Shown here piece by piece: positions 16,380-25,920 of a stretch of DNA of 64,000 nucleotides. The notes below the pieces were generated by a model. The model saw nothing but the letters and a program-made list of their open reading frames with translations, searched no databases and had not been told where the DNA came from. Made by a program: the position numbers and the translations under genes. The stretch comes from an uncultured Candidatus Melainabacteria bacterium. Lineage in GTDB: Bacteria > Cyanobacteriota > Vampirovibrionia > Gastranaerophilales > Gastranaerophilaceae. The stretch is from the NCBI GenBank assembly GCA_934667125.1, contig CAKULF010000004.1, positions 62,001 to 126,000 of the forward strand, in the 5' to 3' direction. Positions within the stretch are counted from its first letter, which is position 1. Every line of letters begins with the position of its first letter.

Positions 16380-18476
16380 TTATACAGAAACCGGATTTAC
16401 ACGAATAATACCTACTGTTTTAGCTTTGATATTGTTCGCTATTTCATTATAAGACATAATTGTTATTTGCGGATAGGTTCGCTCGATTAAACGTCTAAAA
16501 ATCAACCGTATGGGTGAACCGCATAAGATTACAGGTTGATTTCCCGTTGTTTGGATTACTTTTTCAAATTCTTTATTCAGGCTCGCCATCAATTTTTGAA
16601 CAAAATCAGGCTCTAAGCTTAAGCTTTCGCCATCGGGATTTATTCCTTTAAATATTGTTTGTTCAACCTCGTGGGTCATTGTAATAGCCAATAATTCGCC
16701 CGTATCGGAAAGATTTTGCTTGCAGATATTTCTTGATAAAGCAATTCTAACTTGTTCTGTTAGGTAGCTATAGTTCTTGTTAATCTTATATTGCAAGCTC
16801 ATTGTTTCTAAAATTGTTTTAATGTCCCTAATTGAAACTCTTTCTTTTAGAAGATTTTGCATAATTTGCTGAACATCCGCCGTTGTTAATTCTTTCATTA
16901 AATCGTTAACATAAGTGTCTGAAACTTCTTTTTTAAGATTATCAATTAATTGAGCAACGTCGGCTCTTGTTAGGATTTCGGCTGCATTTTTCTTGATAAC
17001 TTCCGTTAAATGCGTTGACATAACGGCGCTCGGGCTAACAACGGTGTAGCCTGCGGCTTCTGCGTATTCTTTATCTTTTTCGGTTATCCAAATTGCAGGC
17101 AAGTGAAAAGCAGGCTCAATTGCGCTAATCCCTTTGATATTACTATCTTCGGCGCCGCCCATAGAATTCATTGCAAGTTGACGATCAGGATAAACTTCCC
17201 CTGTTTCGATTGTTACCCCTTTGAGCTTGATTTGATAAGTGTTTGGCGGAAGTTGAAGATTATCTCTAACCCTTATAGATGGCAGAACTATACCAAGGTC
17301 AAGCGCTGTTTGACGCCTGATTTGAGAAATTCTATCCAATAAATCTCCGCCTTTTTGAACATCCAACAAACCGACAAGTCTGTAACCTATTTCAATTTCT
17401 AATGTTTCAACTGCTAAAAGCTCTAAAACACTTTCTCTTGTTGCTTTTTTTCTTTTTTTGCCAAGCTTTTCGGCTTTTTTGGCTTCTTGTTCTGCTTCTT
17501 TTGCTTTTTTGGTGTTTTCAATTTTTTCTTGATATTTTTTATAACCAAATATGCCTGAAGCTGCTGATACTGCGATAAATGGAATGGTTGGCATTCCTGG
17601 AACTATACCCATTAATAATAATAATCCGCTAATAATTCCAAGAACTTTTGGGTTTTGAAACATTTCAAGTCTGATATCTTCAGAAAGTGAATTATCAGAA
17701 CCTGAAGCACGAGAAATAATTAAACCTGTTGCAGTTGAGATAATTAAAGCAGGAATTTGAGAAACCAAACCATCCCCAACCGTTAAAATTGTATATGTTG
17801 CAAGAGCGTTAGCAGGCTGCATTTTTAATTGAACAATACCGATAATCAAACCGCCAACAATATTAATAACAGTGATAATTATCCCTGCTGTAGCATCACC
17901 CTTTACAAACTTTGAAGCACCATCCATAGTGCCATAAAAATCAGCTTCCCTTAAAAGAGCTTTTCTTCTTCTTTTTGCTTCTTTTTCGTCAATCAATCCG
18001 CTGTTTAAGTCGGCGTCGATTGAAAGTTGCTTCCCTGGCATAGCGTCTAATGTAAATCTTGCTGAAACTTCAGCAACACGCCCTGCACCACCTGTAATAA
18101 CCATAAAGTTGATAATTACAAGAATGATAAATATTACAGCACCAACGACATAGTTTCCGCCGATTACAAATTGTCCGAAAGATGAAATAACAGAGCCTGC
18201 GTTAGCGGTTAAAAGGATTAATCTTGTTGATGTTACGTTTAACCCTAATCTAAACAGTGTCGCAATCAATAGGATAGTTGGAAAACTTGAGTATTCAAGC
18301 GGTTCTTTGGTGTATAAGCAAACAAGTAAAATTAATACGGATAGAGAAATATTTAAGGTTAATAATAAGTCTAAAAGCTGCGCCGGAATAGGGATTACCA
18401 TCATTAAGACAATAGTAACCAAGCCAATCGCTAAGATTATGTCGTTATTTTTAAGTAAAGACTTAAATTTTTCCAA
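16380..18476 (-). CDS. flhA: Flagellar export gate protein FlhA
   Basis: A 698-residue FlhA/type III export family protein. The N-terminal ~330 residues hold eight predicted membrane helices and the conserved FHIPEP-like region (here 'FTLDAMPGKQLSIDADLNSGLIDEKEAKRRR'); the C-terminal cytoplasmic half binds chaperone-substrate complexes. The start is a TTG at 18474-18476; no ATG fits upstream. It lies 86 bases after flhB and 13 bases before the PilZ gene. Flagellar rather than virulence assignment rests on adjacency to fliPQR-flhB and a flagellin gene in the window. Confidence 0.96.
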   Translation of the reverse strand: MEKFKSLLKNNDIILAIGLVTIVLMMVIPIPAQLLDLLLTLNISLSVLILLVCLYTKEPLEYSSFPTILLIATLFRLGLNVTSTRLILLTANAGSVISSFGQFVIGGNYVVGAVIFIILVIINFMVITGGAGRVAEVSARFTLDAMPGKQLSIDADLNSGLIDEKEAKRRRKALLREADFYGTMDGASKFVKGDATAGIIITVINIVGGLIIGIVQLKMQPANALATYTILTVGDGLVSQIPALIISTATGLIISRASGSDNSLSEDIRLEMFQNPKVLGIISGLLLLMGIVPGMPTIPFIAVSAASGIFGYKKYQEKIENTKKAKEAEQEAKKAEKLGKKRKKATRESVLELLAVETLEIEIGYRLVGLLDVQKGGDLLDRISQIRRQTALDLGIVLPSIRVRDNLQLPPNTYQIKLKGVTIETGEVYPDRQLAMNSMGGAEDSNIKGISAIEPAFHLPAIWITEKDKEYAEAAGYTVVSPSAVMSTHLTEVIKKNAAEILTRADVAQLIDNLKKEVSDTYVNDLMKELTTADVQQIMQNLLKERVSIRDIKTILETMSLQYKINKNYSYLTEQVRIALSRNICKQNLSDTGELLAITMTHEVEQTIFKGINPDGESLSLEPDFVQKLMASLNKEFEKVIQTTGNQPVILCGSPIRLIFRRLIERTYPQITIMSYNEIANNIKAKTVGIIRVNPVSV

Positions 18477-18562
18477 AATACTATCCGAAATATAGACTAT
18501 ATAACATCAACATTATAAAATATCGTTTTTTAAAAAGTCAAAAACTAAACAAAACATTACAT

Positions 18563-19639
18563 TTATCTATTTTTTTGACTTTGAACATATCTTAAAATTT
18601 CAGCAACCGCAACATATAATTCTTGCGGAATAATTTGATCAACTTCGACCATTTTATATAAACTTCTTGCAAGTGGCTTATTTTCAACAATTGGAATATT
18701 ATTATTTTTTGCAATTTCTCTAATCTTAAAAGCAACAAAATCAACTCCTTTCGCTAAAACCACAGGAGCAGGGGCTTTAGCGGGATTATACATCAGAGCA
18801 ACCGCAAAGTGCGTTGGGTTGACAACAACAACATCTGCTTCTTTAACTTTCGACATCATCTTTTGTTGCATTATTTTCATTTGGAAAGAGCGGATTTTTC
18901 CTTTAATTTTAGGGTCACCGTCTGTTTGTTTTCTTTCTTCTTTAACTTCTTCTTTTGTCATTTTGATGGATTTGCGGTATTCATAATCTTGATATTTTTT
19001 ATCCAAAAAACCAATCACAATAAGCAAAATACATATATCAATAAATATTTCTAAAATAATAGAAGATACAACAACAAAACCCGTTGACGGGTCTGCGCCA
19101 AGCAAGCCTAATAAATCATTTCTTCTTTTTAAAACAACCTTAAAGCCAATCATACAAACGGCTATAAGTTTAATTATTGATTTAACAAATTCAACCATTT
19201 GTCTTGGTTTAAAAATATTAATCTTATCCATAAACTGTTTCATAGCACTTGATGGTTTTAACTTGTCAAACCTTGGTTTTAGAGCTTCTTTTGCAAAAAG
19301 TGCTCCTGTTTGAAGTCTTAAAATTAAAATGGCGCAAATTACAAGAACAACGAAAAATAGTCCTATAATGCTGATATAATCCATAAAATATGGCGCAAGA
19401 ACAGACACAAAGTCATTATCCGAAATGTGTTCAGGTTTTAAATTTGAAAAAGTATCCTCTAACATGCTTTGCATTTTTGAAAGCATATTATTTCCTTGGA
19501 TACATAAAAATCCAAGTCCGCAGCTTAAAAGCAAAGATGATGTAAAATCTTGGCTTTTTGATATATTACCTTTATCTCGCTCCTTGCTTTTTCGTCGCTC
19601 GGTGGCTTCTTCGGTTCTTTCGCTTTGGTCGTTTGCCAT
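18563..19639 (-). CDS. flhB: Flagellar export switch protein FlhB
   Basis: A 358-residue export apparatus protein with four membrane helices and a cytoplasmic autocleavage domain. The NPTH self-cleavage motif is present (VVVNPTHFAVALMYNP, near residue 270); cleavage between N and P switches export from rod/hook to filament substrates. The N-terminus starts with a charged 'EKTEEAT/ERRKSKERDKG'-like export motif. AAAGGA precedes the ATG. It is 20 bases after fliR in the same unit. Confidence 0.96.
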   Translation of the reverse strand: MANDQSERTEEATERRKSKERDKGNISKSQDFTSSLLLSCGLGFLCIQGNNMLSKMQSMLEDTFSNLKPEHISDNDFVSVLAPYFMDYISIIGLFFVVLVICAILILRLQTGALFAKEALKPRFDKLKPSSAMKQFMDKINIFKPRQMVEFVKSIIKLIAVCMIGFKVVLKRRNDLLGLLGADPSTGFVVVSSIILEIFIDICILLIVIGFLDKKYQDYEYRKSIKMTKEEVKEERKQTDGDPKIKGKIRSFQMKIMQQKMMSKVKEADVVVVNPTHFAVALMYNPAKAPAPVVLAKGVDFVAFKIREIAKNNNIPIVENKPLARSLYKMVEVDQIIPQELYVAVAEILRYVQSQKNR

Positions 19640-19659
19640 TTAAAAAGTTTCCTTTGATT

Positions 19660-20451
19660 TTAAGTGAAAACGCTCATAATCGTTTCCATATATTTTTTAA
19701 TTATATTTTGAATAAACATATTTGTTGCTGATAAAAATGCAAGCATTAAAAACAGCCCGATATATATTTTGATTGGAATTGCAACCATATAAACATTCAT
19801 TTGAGGCATCATTTTGCTCATTAAACCTAATAAAATATCGCAAATTAAAAGCACTGAAAAAATAGGCAGCGCAAGCCCGAACGCTATTTTGAAAAGTTGA
19901 GAAAATAATTGCACAATAGCTGAAACTACATTGGTATCAACAGGTACAAAAACCCCCATCGGAACAGCTTGAAAGCTATTAAAAATCACGGTAAACAAGT
20001 ATTGATGTGCTCCGGTTGCAATGAAGATTATTAAAGCAAGATAAATATATAAACTTGAAATCATATTTGTGCTTGTTCCGCTTGTGGGATCAAGTGCTTC
20101 GGCGATTGATAATGACATTTGGATGGATAATGTATTTCCGGCTATTCTAATTGCTTCTATTATCAAATTTGCCATAAAACCGATAACATAGCCAATAAAA
20201 AATTCACACAACATTAAAATTATAAATTCAGGCATGCCATGCGGAATTATAAAACTTTTTGAATGAACCACAAGAGGGTAAAAAATAAAAGCAATTAAAG
20301 CGCAAAACCATATTTTAGTCATATTTGGCATATTTATTGAAGAAAAAAACGGTGCCGAAATAAACATGCCTGTAATCCTTGTCATAACAAGCATAAAGAC
20401 TACAATATTATATGGTGAAAAAAGGTTTATTAAGCTTGGAGCAGTTGACAT
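19660..20451 (-). CDS. fliR: Flagellar export gate protein FliR
   Basis: A 263-residue integral membrane protein of the FliPQR export gate. Motifs such as 'RITGMFISAPFFSS' and 'SIAEALDPTSGTSTNMISS' are typical of FliR. About six hydrophobic segments are visible. A GAGGAG ribosome-like site lies somewhat far (about 14 bases) from the ATG. It sits between fliQ and flhB with short gaps. Confidence 0.93.
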   Translation of the reverse strand: MSTAPSLINLFSPYNIVVFMLVMTRITGMFISAPFFSSINMPNMTKIWFCALIAFIFYPLVVHSKSFIIPHGMPEFIILMLCEFFIGYVIGFMANLIIEAIRIAGNTLSIQMSLSIAEALDPTSGTSTNMISSLYIYLALIIFIATGAHQYLFTVIFNSFQAVPMGVFVPVDTNVVSAIVQLFSQLFKIAFGLALPIFSVLLICDILLGLMSKMMPQMNVYMVAIPIKIYIGLFLMLAFLSATNMFIQNIIKKYMETIMSVFT

Positions 20452-20469
20452 TATCTAAAATTCCGCTCC

Positions 20470-20739
20470 TCATTGAATAAAAACTTTAATATAGTCAAAC
20501 ATCTCTTTGACGGTTGATGTGAATATATCTATCATCCACGGAGTGCAAACGATTAAGACAATCAACGCTGCAAAAATTTTAGGAACAAAAGTTAAAGTTT
20601 GTTCTTGAATTTGTGTAACAGATTGAATAATGCTAACCGTTAATCCCACAACAATTGCGCTCAGCAAAATTGGAGCTGCTATTACCATAATTAGCATTAT
20701 TGTTTTTTGAAATATTGTTAAAAATAAAGTTTCATCCAT
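20470..20739 (-). CDS. fliQ: Flagellar export gate protein FliQ
   Basis: An 89-residue protein with two membrane helices and the family motifs 'AIVVGLTVSIIQSVTQIQEQTLTFVPK' split around residues 25-52. Its length matches FliQ. It starts 3 bases after the fliP stop and is followed by fliR, keeping the conserved P-Q-R order. Confidence 0.94.
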   Translation of the reverse strand: MDETLFLTIFQKTIMLIMVIAAPILLSAIVVGLTVSIIQSVTQIQEQTLTFVPKIFAALIVLIVCTPWMIDIFTSTVKEMFDYIKVFIQ

Positions 20740-20742
20740 AAA

Positions 20743-21507
20743 CTACGTTACAAACCCCTCTATTAAAGATTTTGTCACCAAGAACCATCCGTCAACCATT
20801 ACAAACATAATTAATTTGAAAGGCATTGCAATTGTTGTTGGCGGCAAAAACATCATACCCATTGAAACCAAAACCGAAGCCACAACAAGGTCTATAACCA
20901 AAAACGGCAAAAACACAACAAAACCGATTTTGAATGCTGTTTTTAATTCAGATAAAACAAAAGACGGAATTAAAACATAAGTCGGCACATCTTGTTTGTT
21001 TTTTGGTTTTTGAATTTTTGATAATTTAACAAATAGTGCAAGTTCGCTCTCGTGTGTTTGTTTAAACATAAAATCTCTTATTGGAACTAAAGAGTTATCA
21101 AGCGCTTGTTGCTGTGTTATGGCGTTTTTCATATATGGCTGATAAGCTGTATCATTGATTTTAGCTAAAGTTGGCGACATGACAAAAAATGTTAAAATGA
21201 GTGCAAGCCCAACAATAACTTGATTAGGCGGAAGATTTGCAACCCCTATTGCTTGACGAGTTAAGGAAAGCACGATAACAATTCTTATAAATGCCGTTGT
21301 CATAATGATTATACTCGGCGCAAGGGTTAGAATTGTAATTAATATAAGGATTTGCACCCCTTGAGTAAACTCTTGCGGAGTGTTAACGCTTTGCATACCT
21401 ATGTTTATGTTTGGTAAATTAAGCGCAGCTTGAGTTTGAAGCGCTGTGAATAAATATGCTAAAGCAAAAAATAATATACTTTTTAATTTTAAAAATCTGG
21501 AAAACAT
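20743..21507 (-). CDS. fliP: Flagellar export gate protein FliP
   Basis: A 254-residue FliP. A cleavable signal sequence (residues 1-27, ending LQTQAA) precedes the conserved core: SIIIMTTAFIRIVIVLSLTRQAIG, then LPPNQVIVGLALILTFFVMSP and the C-terminal helices. It is the first gene of the nine-gene minus-strand unit that runs to the HD-GYP regulator; no flagellar gene is upstream of it in the window. A GAGGAG site lies about 16 bases before the ATG, unusually far. Confidence 0.95.
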   Translation of the reverse strand: MFSRFLKLKSILFFALAYLFTALQTQAALNLPNINIGMQSVNTPQEFTQGVQILILITILTLAPSIIIMTTAFIRIVIVLSLTRQAIGVANLPPNQVIVGLALILTFFVMSPTLAKINDTAYQPYMKNAITQQQALDNSLVPIRDFMFKQTHESELALFVKLSKIQKPKNKQDVPTYVLIPSFVLSELKTAFKIGFVVFLPFLVIDLVVASVLVSMGMMFLPPTTIAMPFKLIMFVMVDGWFLVTKSLIEGFVT

Positions 21508-21600
21508 CTATCTATCCGTTAATCTCCTCAACCATTAATAAGATTATAGTATAAAACATAAATCATAAACAAAAAATAATATTTTATCGTAATAAAACGT

Positions 21601-21630
21601 AAAAAATGCTCCTAAAAAAGGAGCATTTTT
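21601..21630 (-). terminator. Rho-independent terminator after accA
   Basis: AAATGCTCC (21604-21612) pairs with GGAGCATTT (21620-21628), with T runs on both strands. It lies directly after the accA stop and separates the accD-accA unit from the flagellar unit. Confidence 0.85.
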
Positions 21631-22596
21631 TTATTGTAAATATTCGCCCATGGCTCTGAATTTATTATATCTATCATTTCTTAATTCTTCGCTTGACATA
21701 TTTTTATATTCATCAAGTGATTTAACAAGAGCAGTTTTAAGATTTTTTGCCATTAATTCTGCGTCATAATGCGCTCCGCCAACGGGTTCTTCTATAACTT
21801 CATCAACTATGCCATATTTTAACAAGTCTTTTCCTGTAATTTTTAATGCGTCAGTTGCTCTTTGAGCCATTGAAGCGTCTTTCCAAAGGATTGAAGCGCA
21901 ACCTTCAGGAGAAATTACAGTGTAATAAGCATGTTCTAAAATCATAACTTTATTTGCAACAGCTAAGCCTAAAGCTCCGCCTGAACAGCCTTCACCTGTT
22001 ACAACAGCAATAACGGGAACTCCCAGTTTTGCCATTTCTTTTAAATTGAAAGCAATCGCTTCGCCTTGACCTGTTTCTTCTGCCATCATTCCGGGGTATG
22101 CGCCCATAGTGTCAACTAAAGTAATAATCGGCATATCAAAACGATTAGCATGTTCATATAATCTTAAAGCTTTTCTGTAGCCTTGTGGTTGAGGCATGCC
22201 GAAGTTGCACTCAAGATTTTCTTTTGTGGTTTTGCCTTTAACTGTTCCGATTAACATAACGTTATGACCGTCAATTGTTGCTATTCCGCCTGCAATTGCT
22301 TTATCGTCAAAACCGTGTCTGTCGCCGTGAAGTTCGATAAAATCATCACACATATAATGAACATAATCGCTAAAATTTGGTCTTTGCGGATGACGTGCTA
22401 TTTGCAACTTTTGATATGGTTGCAATTTGTCATATAATTCTTTTTTATACACTTCTGTTTGTTCTTCCAATTTCTTAATCTCTTCGTCGTAGTTAATATT
22501 TGTATCTACACTCATTCTTTTAAATTCTTCTATTTTATCTTGAATTTTATATATCGGTTTTTCAAAATCAAGTACTTGAACTCTTTTATCGCTCAT
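21631..22596 (-). CDS. accA: Acetyl-CoA carboxylase, carboxyltransferase alpha subunit
   Basis: A 321-residue CT-alpha subunit that, with AccD, transfers carboxyl from carboxybiotin to acetyl-CoA to give malonyl-CoA. Crotonase-fold motifs seen include 'PEGCASILWKDA', 'GQGEAIAFNL' and 'VPVIAVVTGEGCSGGALGLA'. Family length is normal. It starts 9 bases after accD ends, so both CT subunits are co-expressed, separately from accBC at 28-29.8 kb. Confidence 0.97.
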   Translation of the reverse strand: MSDKRVQVLDFEKPIYKIQDKIEEFKRMSVDTNINYDEEIKKLEEQTEVYKKELYDKLQPYQKLQIARHPQRPNFSDYVHYMCDDFIELHGDRHGFDDKAIAGGIATIDGHNVMLIGTVKGKTTKENLECNFGMPQPQGYRKALRLYEHANRFDMPIITLVDTMGAYPGMMAEETGQGEAIAFNLKEMAKLGVPVIAVVTGEGCSGGALGLAVANKVMILEHAYYTVISPEGCASILWKDASMAQRATDALKITGKDLLKYGIVDEVIEEPVGGAHYDAELMAKNLKTALVKSLDEYKNMSSEELRNDRYNKFRAMGEYLQ

Positions 22597-22605
22597 AGTT
22601 TTATC

Positions 22606-23472
22606 CTATTTTTTTGTGTGCATTTTAATAAGTTTTGATAATTTTTCTTTCATATCTTTTCTTTCAACAATAAAGTCGATTTGACCATATTTTAAAAGAT
22701 ATTCTGCTGTTTGGAAATCCGCAGGAAGTTTTTGTCTTATTGTTTGTTCGATTACACGTCTGCCTGCAAAGCCAATACGAGCGCCTTTTTCGGCAATTAT
22801 TATATCTCCGATTGTTCCAAATGAAGCAGTAACACCGCCAAAAGTCGGTTCGCATAAAACGGTTATATATAATAATTTTGCTTCGTTTAATTTTGCAACA
22901 ATACAGCTTGTTTTTGCCATTTGCATTAAGCTTAGCGCACTTTCTTGCATACGAGCGCCGCCTGAGGATGTGAACACAATTGATGGCAATTTATGTTCAA
23001 GTGCGTATTCTAAAATTCTTGTTATTTTTTCGCCAACAACAGAACCCATTGAACCGCCCATATAGTCAAAATCCATAACCGCAATAGCTGCTTTTTGACC
23101 GTCTATTTCGCAAGTTCCAACAACAACAGCATCATCCAACCCTGATTTTTCGTGGGCTTGAACTTGTCTTGTTTTATAGGATTGAGTATCCACAAATTCA
23201 AGAGGGTCGGTCGGTTTGATGTTTGTAAACATTTCGGTGAATGTGTCTTTATCTGCAATGATTTTAATGCGTTCTTTTGCGCCAATTCTAAAGTGATAAT
23301 CACAATTTGGGCAAACCATTAAATTATTATCTAAATCTTTTTTAGGCAACTGTGAATTGCAATTGTAACAAAGTGTCCAAAGTTTTCCGACAGAATCATC
23401 AATGTGAACATCTTTATCACGTGCTTCAAGTTGTTGTGTTTTCCTTTTATTAAACCAATCGGTTAAGCTCAT
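22606..23472 (-). CDS. accD: Acetyl-CoA carboxylase, carboxyltransferase beta subunit
   Basis: A 288-residue CT-beta subunit. The N-terminal zinc ribbon is intact (CYNCNSQ ... CPNCDYH, residues ~35-57), followed by the crotonase-fold body with 'SSGGARMQESALSLMQMAKT'. GGGGAAA precedes the ATG as the ribosome site. First gene of accD-accA; diverges from the small gene at 23665. Confidence 0.97.
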   Translation of the reverse strand: MSLTDWFNKRKTQQLEARDKDVHIDDSVGKLWTLCYNCNSQLPKKDLDNNLMVCPNCDYHFRIGAKERIKIIADKDTFTEMFTNIKPTDPLEFVDTQSYKTRQVQAHEKSGLDDAVVVGTCEIDGQKAAIAVMDFDYMGGSMGSVVGEKITRILEYALEHKLPSIVFTSSGGARMQESALSLMQMAKTSCIVAKLNEAKLLYITVLCEPTFGGVTASFGTIGDIIIAEKGARIGFAGRRVIEQTIRQKLPADFQTAEYLLKYGQIDFIVERKDMKEKLSKLIKMHTKK

Positions 23473-23664
23473 AAAATTTTCCCCATTCAGTAATTAATTG
23501 AAATTATAGTATAAAAAAATTAGAAAATGCAAAATGTAACAAAATGTGATTGTTGTGTTAAAAATGTAAATATTTGTTAAATTTTTAATTAAAAAAATTA
23601 AAAACTGGCAAAAAGTTTGAAAAAAATGTTTTGTATGAGCATTATTACTGCTTGGGGGAAATAG

Positions 23665-23988
23665 ATGACAACACAAGGCTTTGTAGAAATTGTTAAGGGT
23701 TCTAGGGGAATTTATGTTCCTAATCAACATTTTAAAAATTTTGGTCAAAATGTGAATTTTAAATCGATTGCAAGCGTTATTCCGCCTGATGCTATTGAAA
23801 TAGGCTGTAAAAACAAAAATTATGCTGATGTATTCACAGAAGCTATCCAAAGCATTAAAAATTCATCAACAAAAACAACTGCCCTAGGGTGTTCTATTTT
23901 CCTTGCTATTTTATATTTGGGTTATAGATTGTTTAATAAATCGACAGAATCGGCAAAACCAGTGAAAAATGATACAAATAATCAATAA
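23665..23988 (+). CDS. Small single-pass membrane hypothetical protein
   Basis: A 107-residue protein with a soluble N-terminal part (1-72), one membrane helix (about 73-92, LGCSIFLAILYLGYRLF region) and a polar C-terminal tail. No known family. A strong GGGGG-AAA site precedes the ATG, in a CTTGGGG context also seen before the gene at 62. The N-terminal 'NFGQNVNFKS' resembles the N-termini of other lineage-specific proteins in the window, but I cannot assign a role. Confidence 0.6.
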   Translation: MTTQGFVEIVKGSRGIYVPNQHFKNFGQNVNFKSIASVIPPDAIEIGCKNKNYADVFTEAIQSIKNSSTKTTALGCSIFLAILYLGYRLFNKSTESAKPVKNDTNNQ

Positions 23989-23992
23989 GTTT

Positions 23993-24028
23993 TTGATTTT
24001 TTAAGATGTTTTTTATAGAATTTTTATA
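23993..24028 (+). promoter_or_regulatory. Leaderless promoter of rsgA
   Basis: -35 TTGATT (23993-23998), a 17-base spacer, -10 TAGAAT (24016-24021), six bases, then ATG at 24028. There is no ribosome site; transcription should start at or next to the start codon. Confidence 0.6.
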
Positions 24029-25032
24029 TGGAATTTCAAGTATATAAAATACATTCAGATTTTTATTATGTTAAAGATTTATGCGATAAACAAGAATATA
24101 CTTGCAAATTGAAAGAAACGATTAAAAAACAAAAGATTGATGTTTTTGTTGGCGATTTTGTTGAATTGTCCGAAGAAAAGGATAAGATTGTCTCTGTTGT
24201 TAAAAGGAAAAATCAAATTCCTCGTCCAAAGGCTTCAAATATAGATTTAGCCCTTGTTGTGGCTAGTTTAAAAGAGCCCGATTTAGATTTAATACAGTTA
24301 AATCGTTATTTAATTTTTCTAAAATATCATAATGTCGATACGGCAATTTGCTTTAATAAAGAGGATTTGGACGATAATCTTGAAAATAATATTAAAAATA
24401 TAAAAGATATTTATGAAAAATTGGGCTATAAAATATTTTTTATTAGTGCAAAAAATAAAATTGGACTTGAAGAATTAAAAGAATATATAATTAATAAGAC
24501 TACAACCCTTGTAGGCTCTAGCGGAGTAGGAAAATCAACCCTTTTAAATTCTTTGAATTTTAAAAACGAAACCACTTTAAGAACGCAAGATGTATCCTCT
24601 AAAACCCAAAGAGGACGCCACACAACAAGACATTGCGAAATTATTGAATTTGATAAATTTAAAATAATGGACACTCCAGGGTTTTCTTGTTTAAAGTTTG
24701 ATTTTTTACTCCCAACTGAATTGTTAAATTTGTTTGATGATATTAAAATTTATGCTAAAAATTGTAAATATTCAAATTGTTATCATGACGTTAAACAAGA
24801 AAATATCTGCAATGTTTACGATAATTTAGATAAAATTGCGCCCTCAAGATATGAAAGCTATTTGTTATTTTTGAAAGAAAGTTTAGAATATAAAGAACAT
24901 ATTTCAAAAAGAAGCATTAAAGAAGAAAAATTTAATAAAAATGTTGGAAATAGAACTCTGACAAAGGTTTCAAAAAGAAAAAGACAAAATTCAAGAAATA
25001 CATTTAATCAAAATATAAAAGATATGGAGTAA
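24028..25032 (+). CDS. rsgA: Ribosome small subunit-dependent GTPase
   Basis: A 334-residue circularly permuted GTPase that acts late in 30S maturation. The N-terminal OB-fold is followed by GTPase motifs in permuted order: NKED (G4), SAKN (G5), then GSSGVGKS (G1, near 166) and DTPG (G3). A zinc site follows (CKYSNCYHDVKQENIC). The C-terminal tail is very basic. It heads a three-gene unit with ispA and a PAP2-like gene. Confidence 0.94.
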   Translation: MEFQVYKIHSDFYYVKDLCDKQEYTCKLKETIKKQKIDVFVGDFVELSEEKDKIVSVVKRKNQIPRPKASNIDLALVVASLKEPDLDLIQLNRYLIFLKYHNVDTAICFNKEDLDDNLENNIKNIKDIYEKLGYKIFFISAKNKIGLEELKEYIINKTTTLVGSSGVGKSTLLNSLNFKNETTLRTQDVSSKTQRGRHTTRHCEIIEFDKFKIMDTPGFSCLKFDFLLPTELLNLFDDIKIYAKNCKYSNCYHDVKQENICNVYDNLDKIAPSRYESYLLFLKESLEYKEHISKRSIKEEKFNKNVGNRTLTKVSKRKRQNSRNTFNQNIKDME

Positions 25033-25035
25033 GGC

Positions 25036-25920
25036 ATGTTTAAAGAATATAAGACAAAAGTGGTTTCAAATCTTGAAAAATATTTTGAAGAATATTCAAA
25101 AAATTCAAGTTATTCATCCAAAATCTGGGAAGCGATGAAATATACAACTCTTTTAGACGGAAAAAGGCTAAGAGCTGTAATGGCGCTTGAAATAGCTAAA
25201 TTATTCGGCGCAAAAGAAGAAGATATCATGCCTTGTTGTTGCGCTTTAGAAATTATGCACAGCTATAGCTTAATCCATGACGACTTGCCTTGTATGGATA
25301 ATGACGATTTAAGACGTGGAAAACCAACTAATCATAAGGTTTTTGGCGAAGCAACAGCGGTTTTGGCGGGTGATGCTTTAATTTCATTTGGGGCGCAGTT
25401 AATTATCGATAAAACCCCTAATAATATTTCAAAAGAAGTCGTTTTAGATATTGTTAATGATTATCTTAAAACAGCTGGTGCGCTTGGCATTGTGGCTGGT
25501 CAAATTGCCGATATTGAAGCTGAAAATAAACAAATTACTCTTGAAAATCTTAAATATATTCATAAATTTAAAACGGGCGCTTTGTTCAAGTGTGCCATAC
25601 TTATGGGCGGAAAAGTTGCAGGCTGCTGTAAAGAAACATTAAGCAAATTGAGCGAATATGCAGATAATTTTGGAATACTTTTTCAAATTTATGATGATAT
25701 TATTGATAGTGTTTTAACAACCGAAGAACTCGGCAAAACCGCAGGAAAAGACGAAAAGAATCATAAATCAACTTATGTAACTTTGCTAGGAGTTCAAAAA
25801 GCGAAAGAAACTTTCTATAGCCTTATTGATAAAAACTGTGCTATACTAGCTTCGCTTGATATCAAATCTTCAATATTTGATACGATTTATGACCAATTAA
25901 AAGAGAAAGTTGAAAGATAG
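25036..25920 (+). CDS. ispA: Farnesyl/geranylgeranyl diphosphate synthase
   Basis: A 294-residue trans-prenyltransferase that chains isopentenyl units onto an allylic diphosphate. Both aspartate-rich motifs are present: HDDLPCMDNDDLRRG near 85 and QIYDDIID near 218, with the K-rich KRLRAVM substrate site. The small residues before the first motif fit C15/C20 products, but the exact chain length cannot be read safely. It starts 3 bases after rsgA and its stop overlaps the GTG of the next gene. Confidence 0.92.
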   Translation: MFKEYKTKVVSNLEKYFEEYSKNSSYSSKIWEAMKYTTLLDGKRLRAVMALEIAKLFGAKEEDIMPCCCALEIMHSYSLIHDDLPCMDNDDLRRGKPTNHKVFGEATAVLAGDALISFGAQLIIDKTPNNISKEVVLDIVNDYLKTAGALGIVAGQIADIEAENKQITLENLKYIHKFKTGALFKCAILMGGKVAGCCKETLSKLSEYADNFGILFQIYDDIIDSVLTTEELGKTAGKDEKNHKSTYVTLLGVQKAKETFYSLIDKNCAILASLDIKSSIFDTIYDQLKEKVER

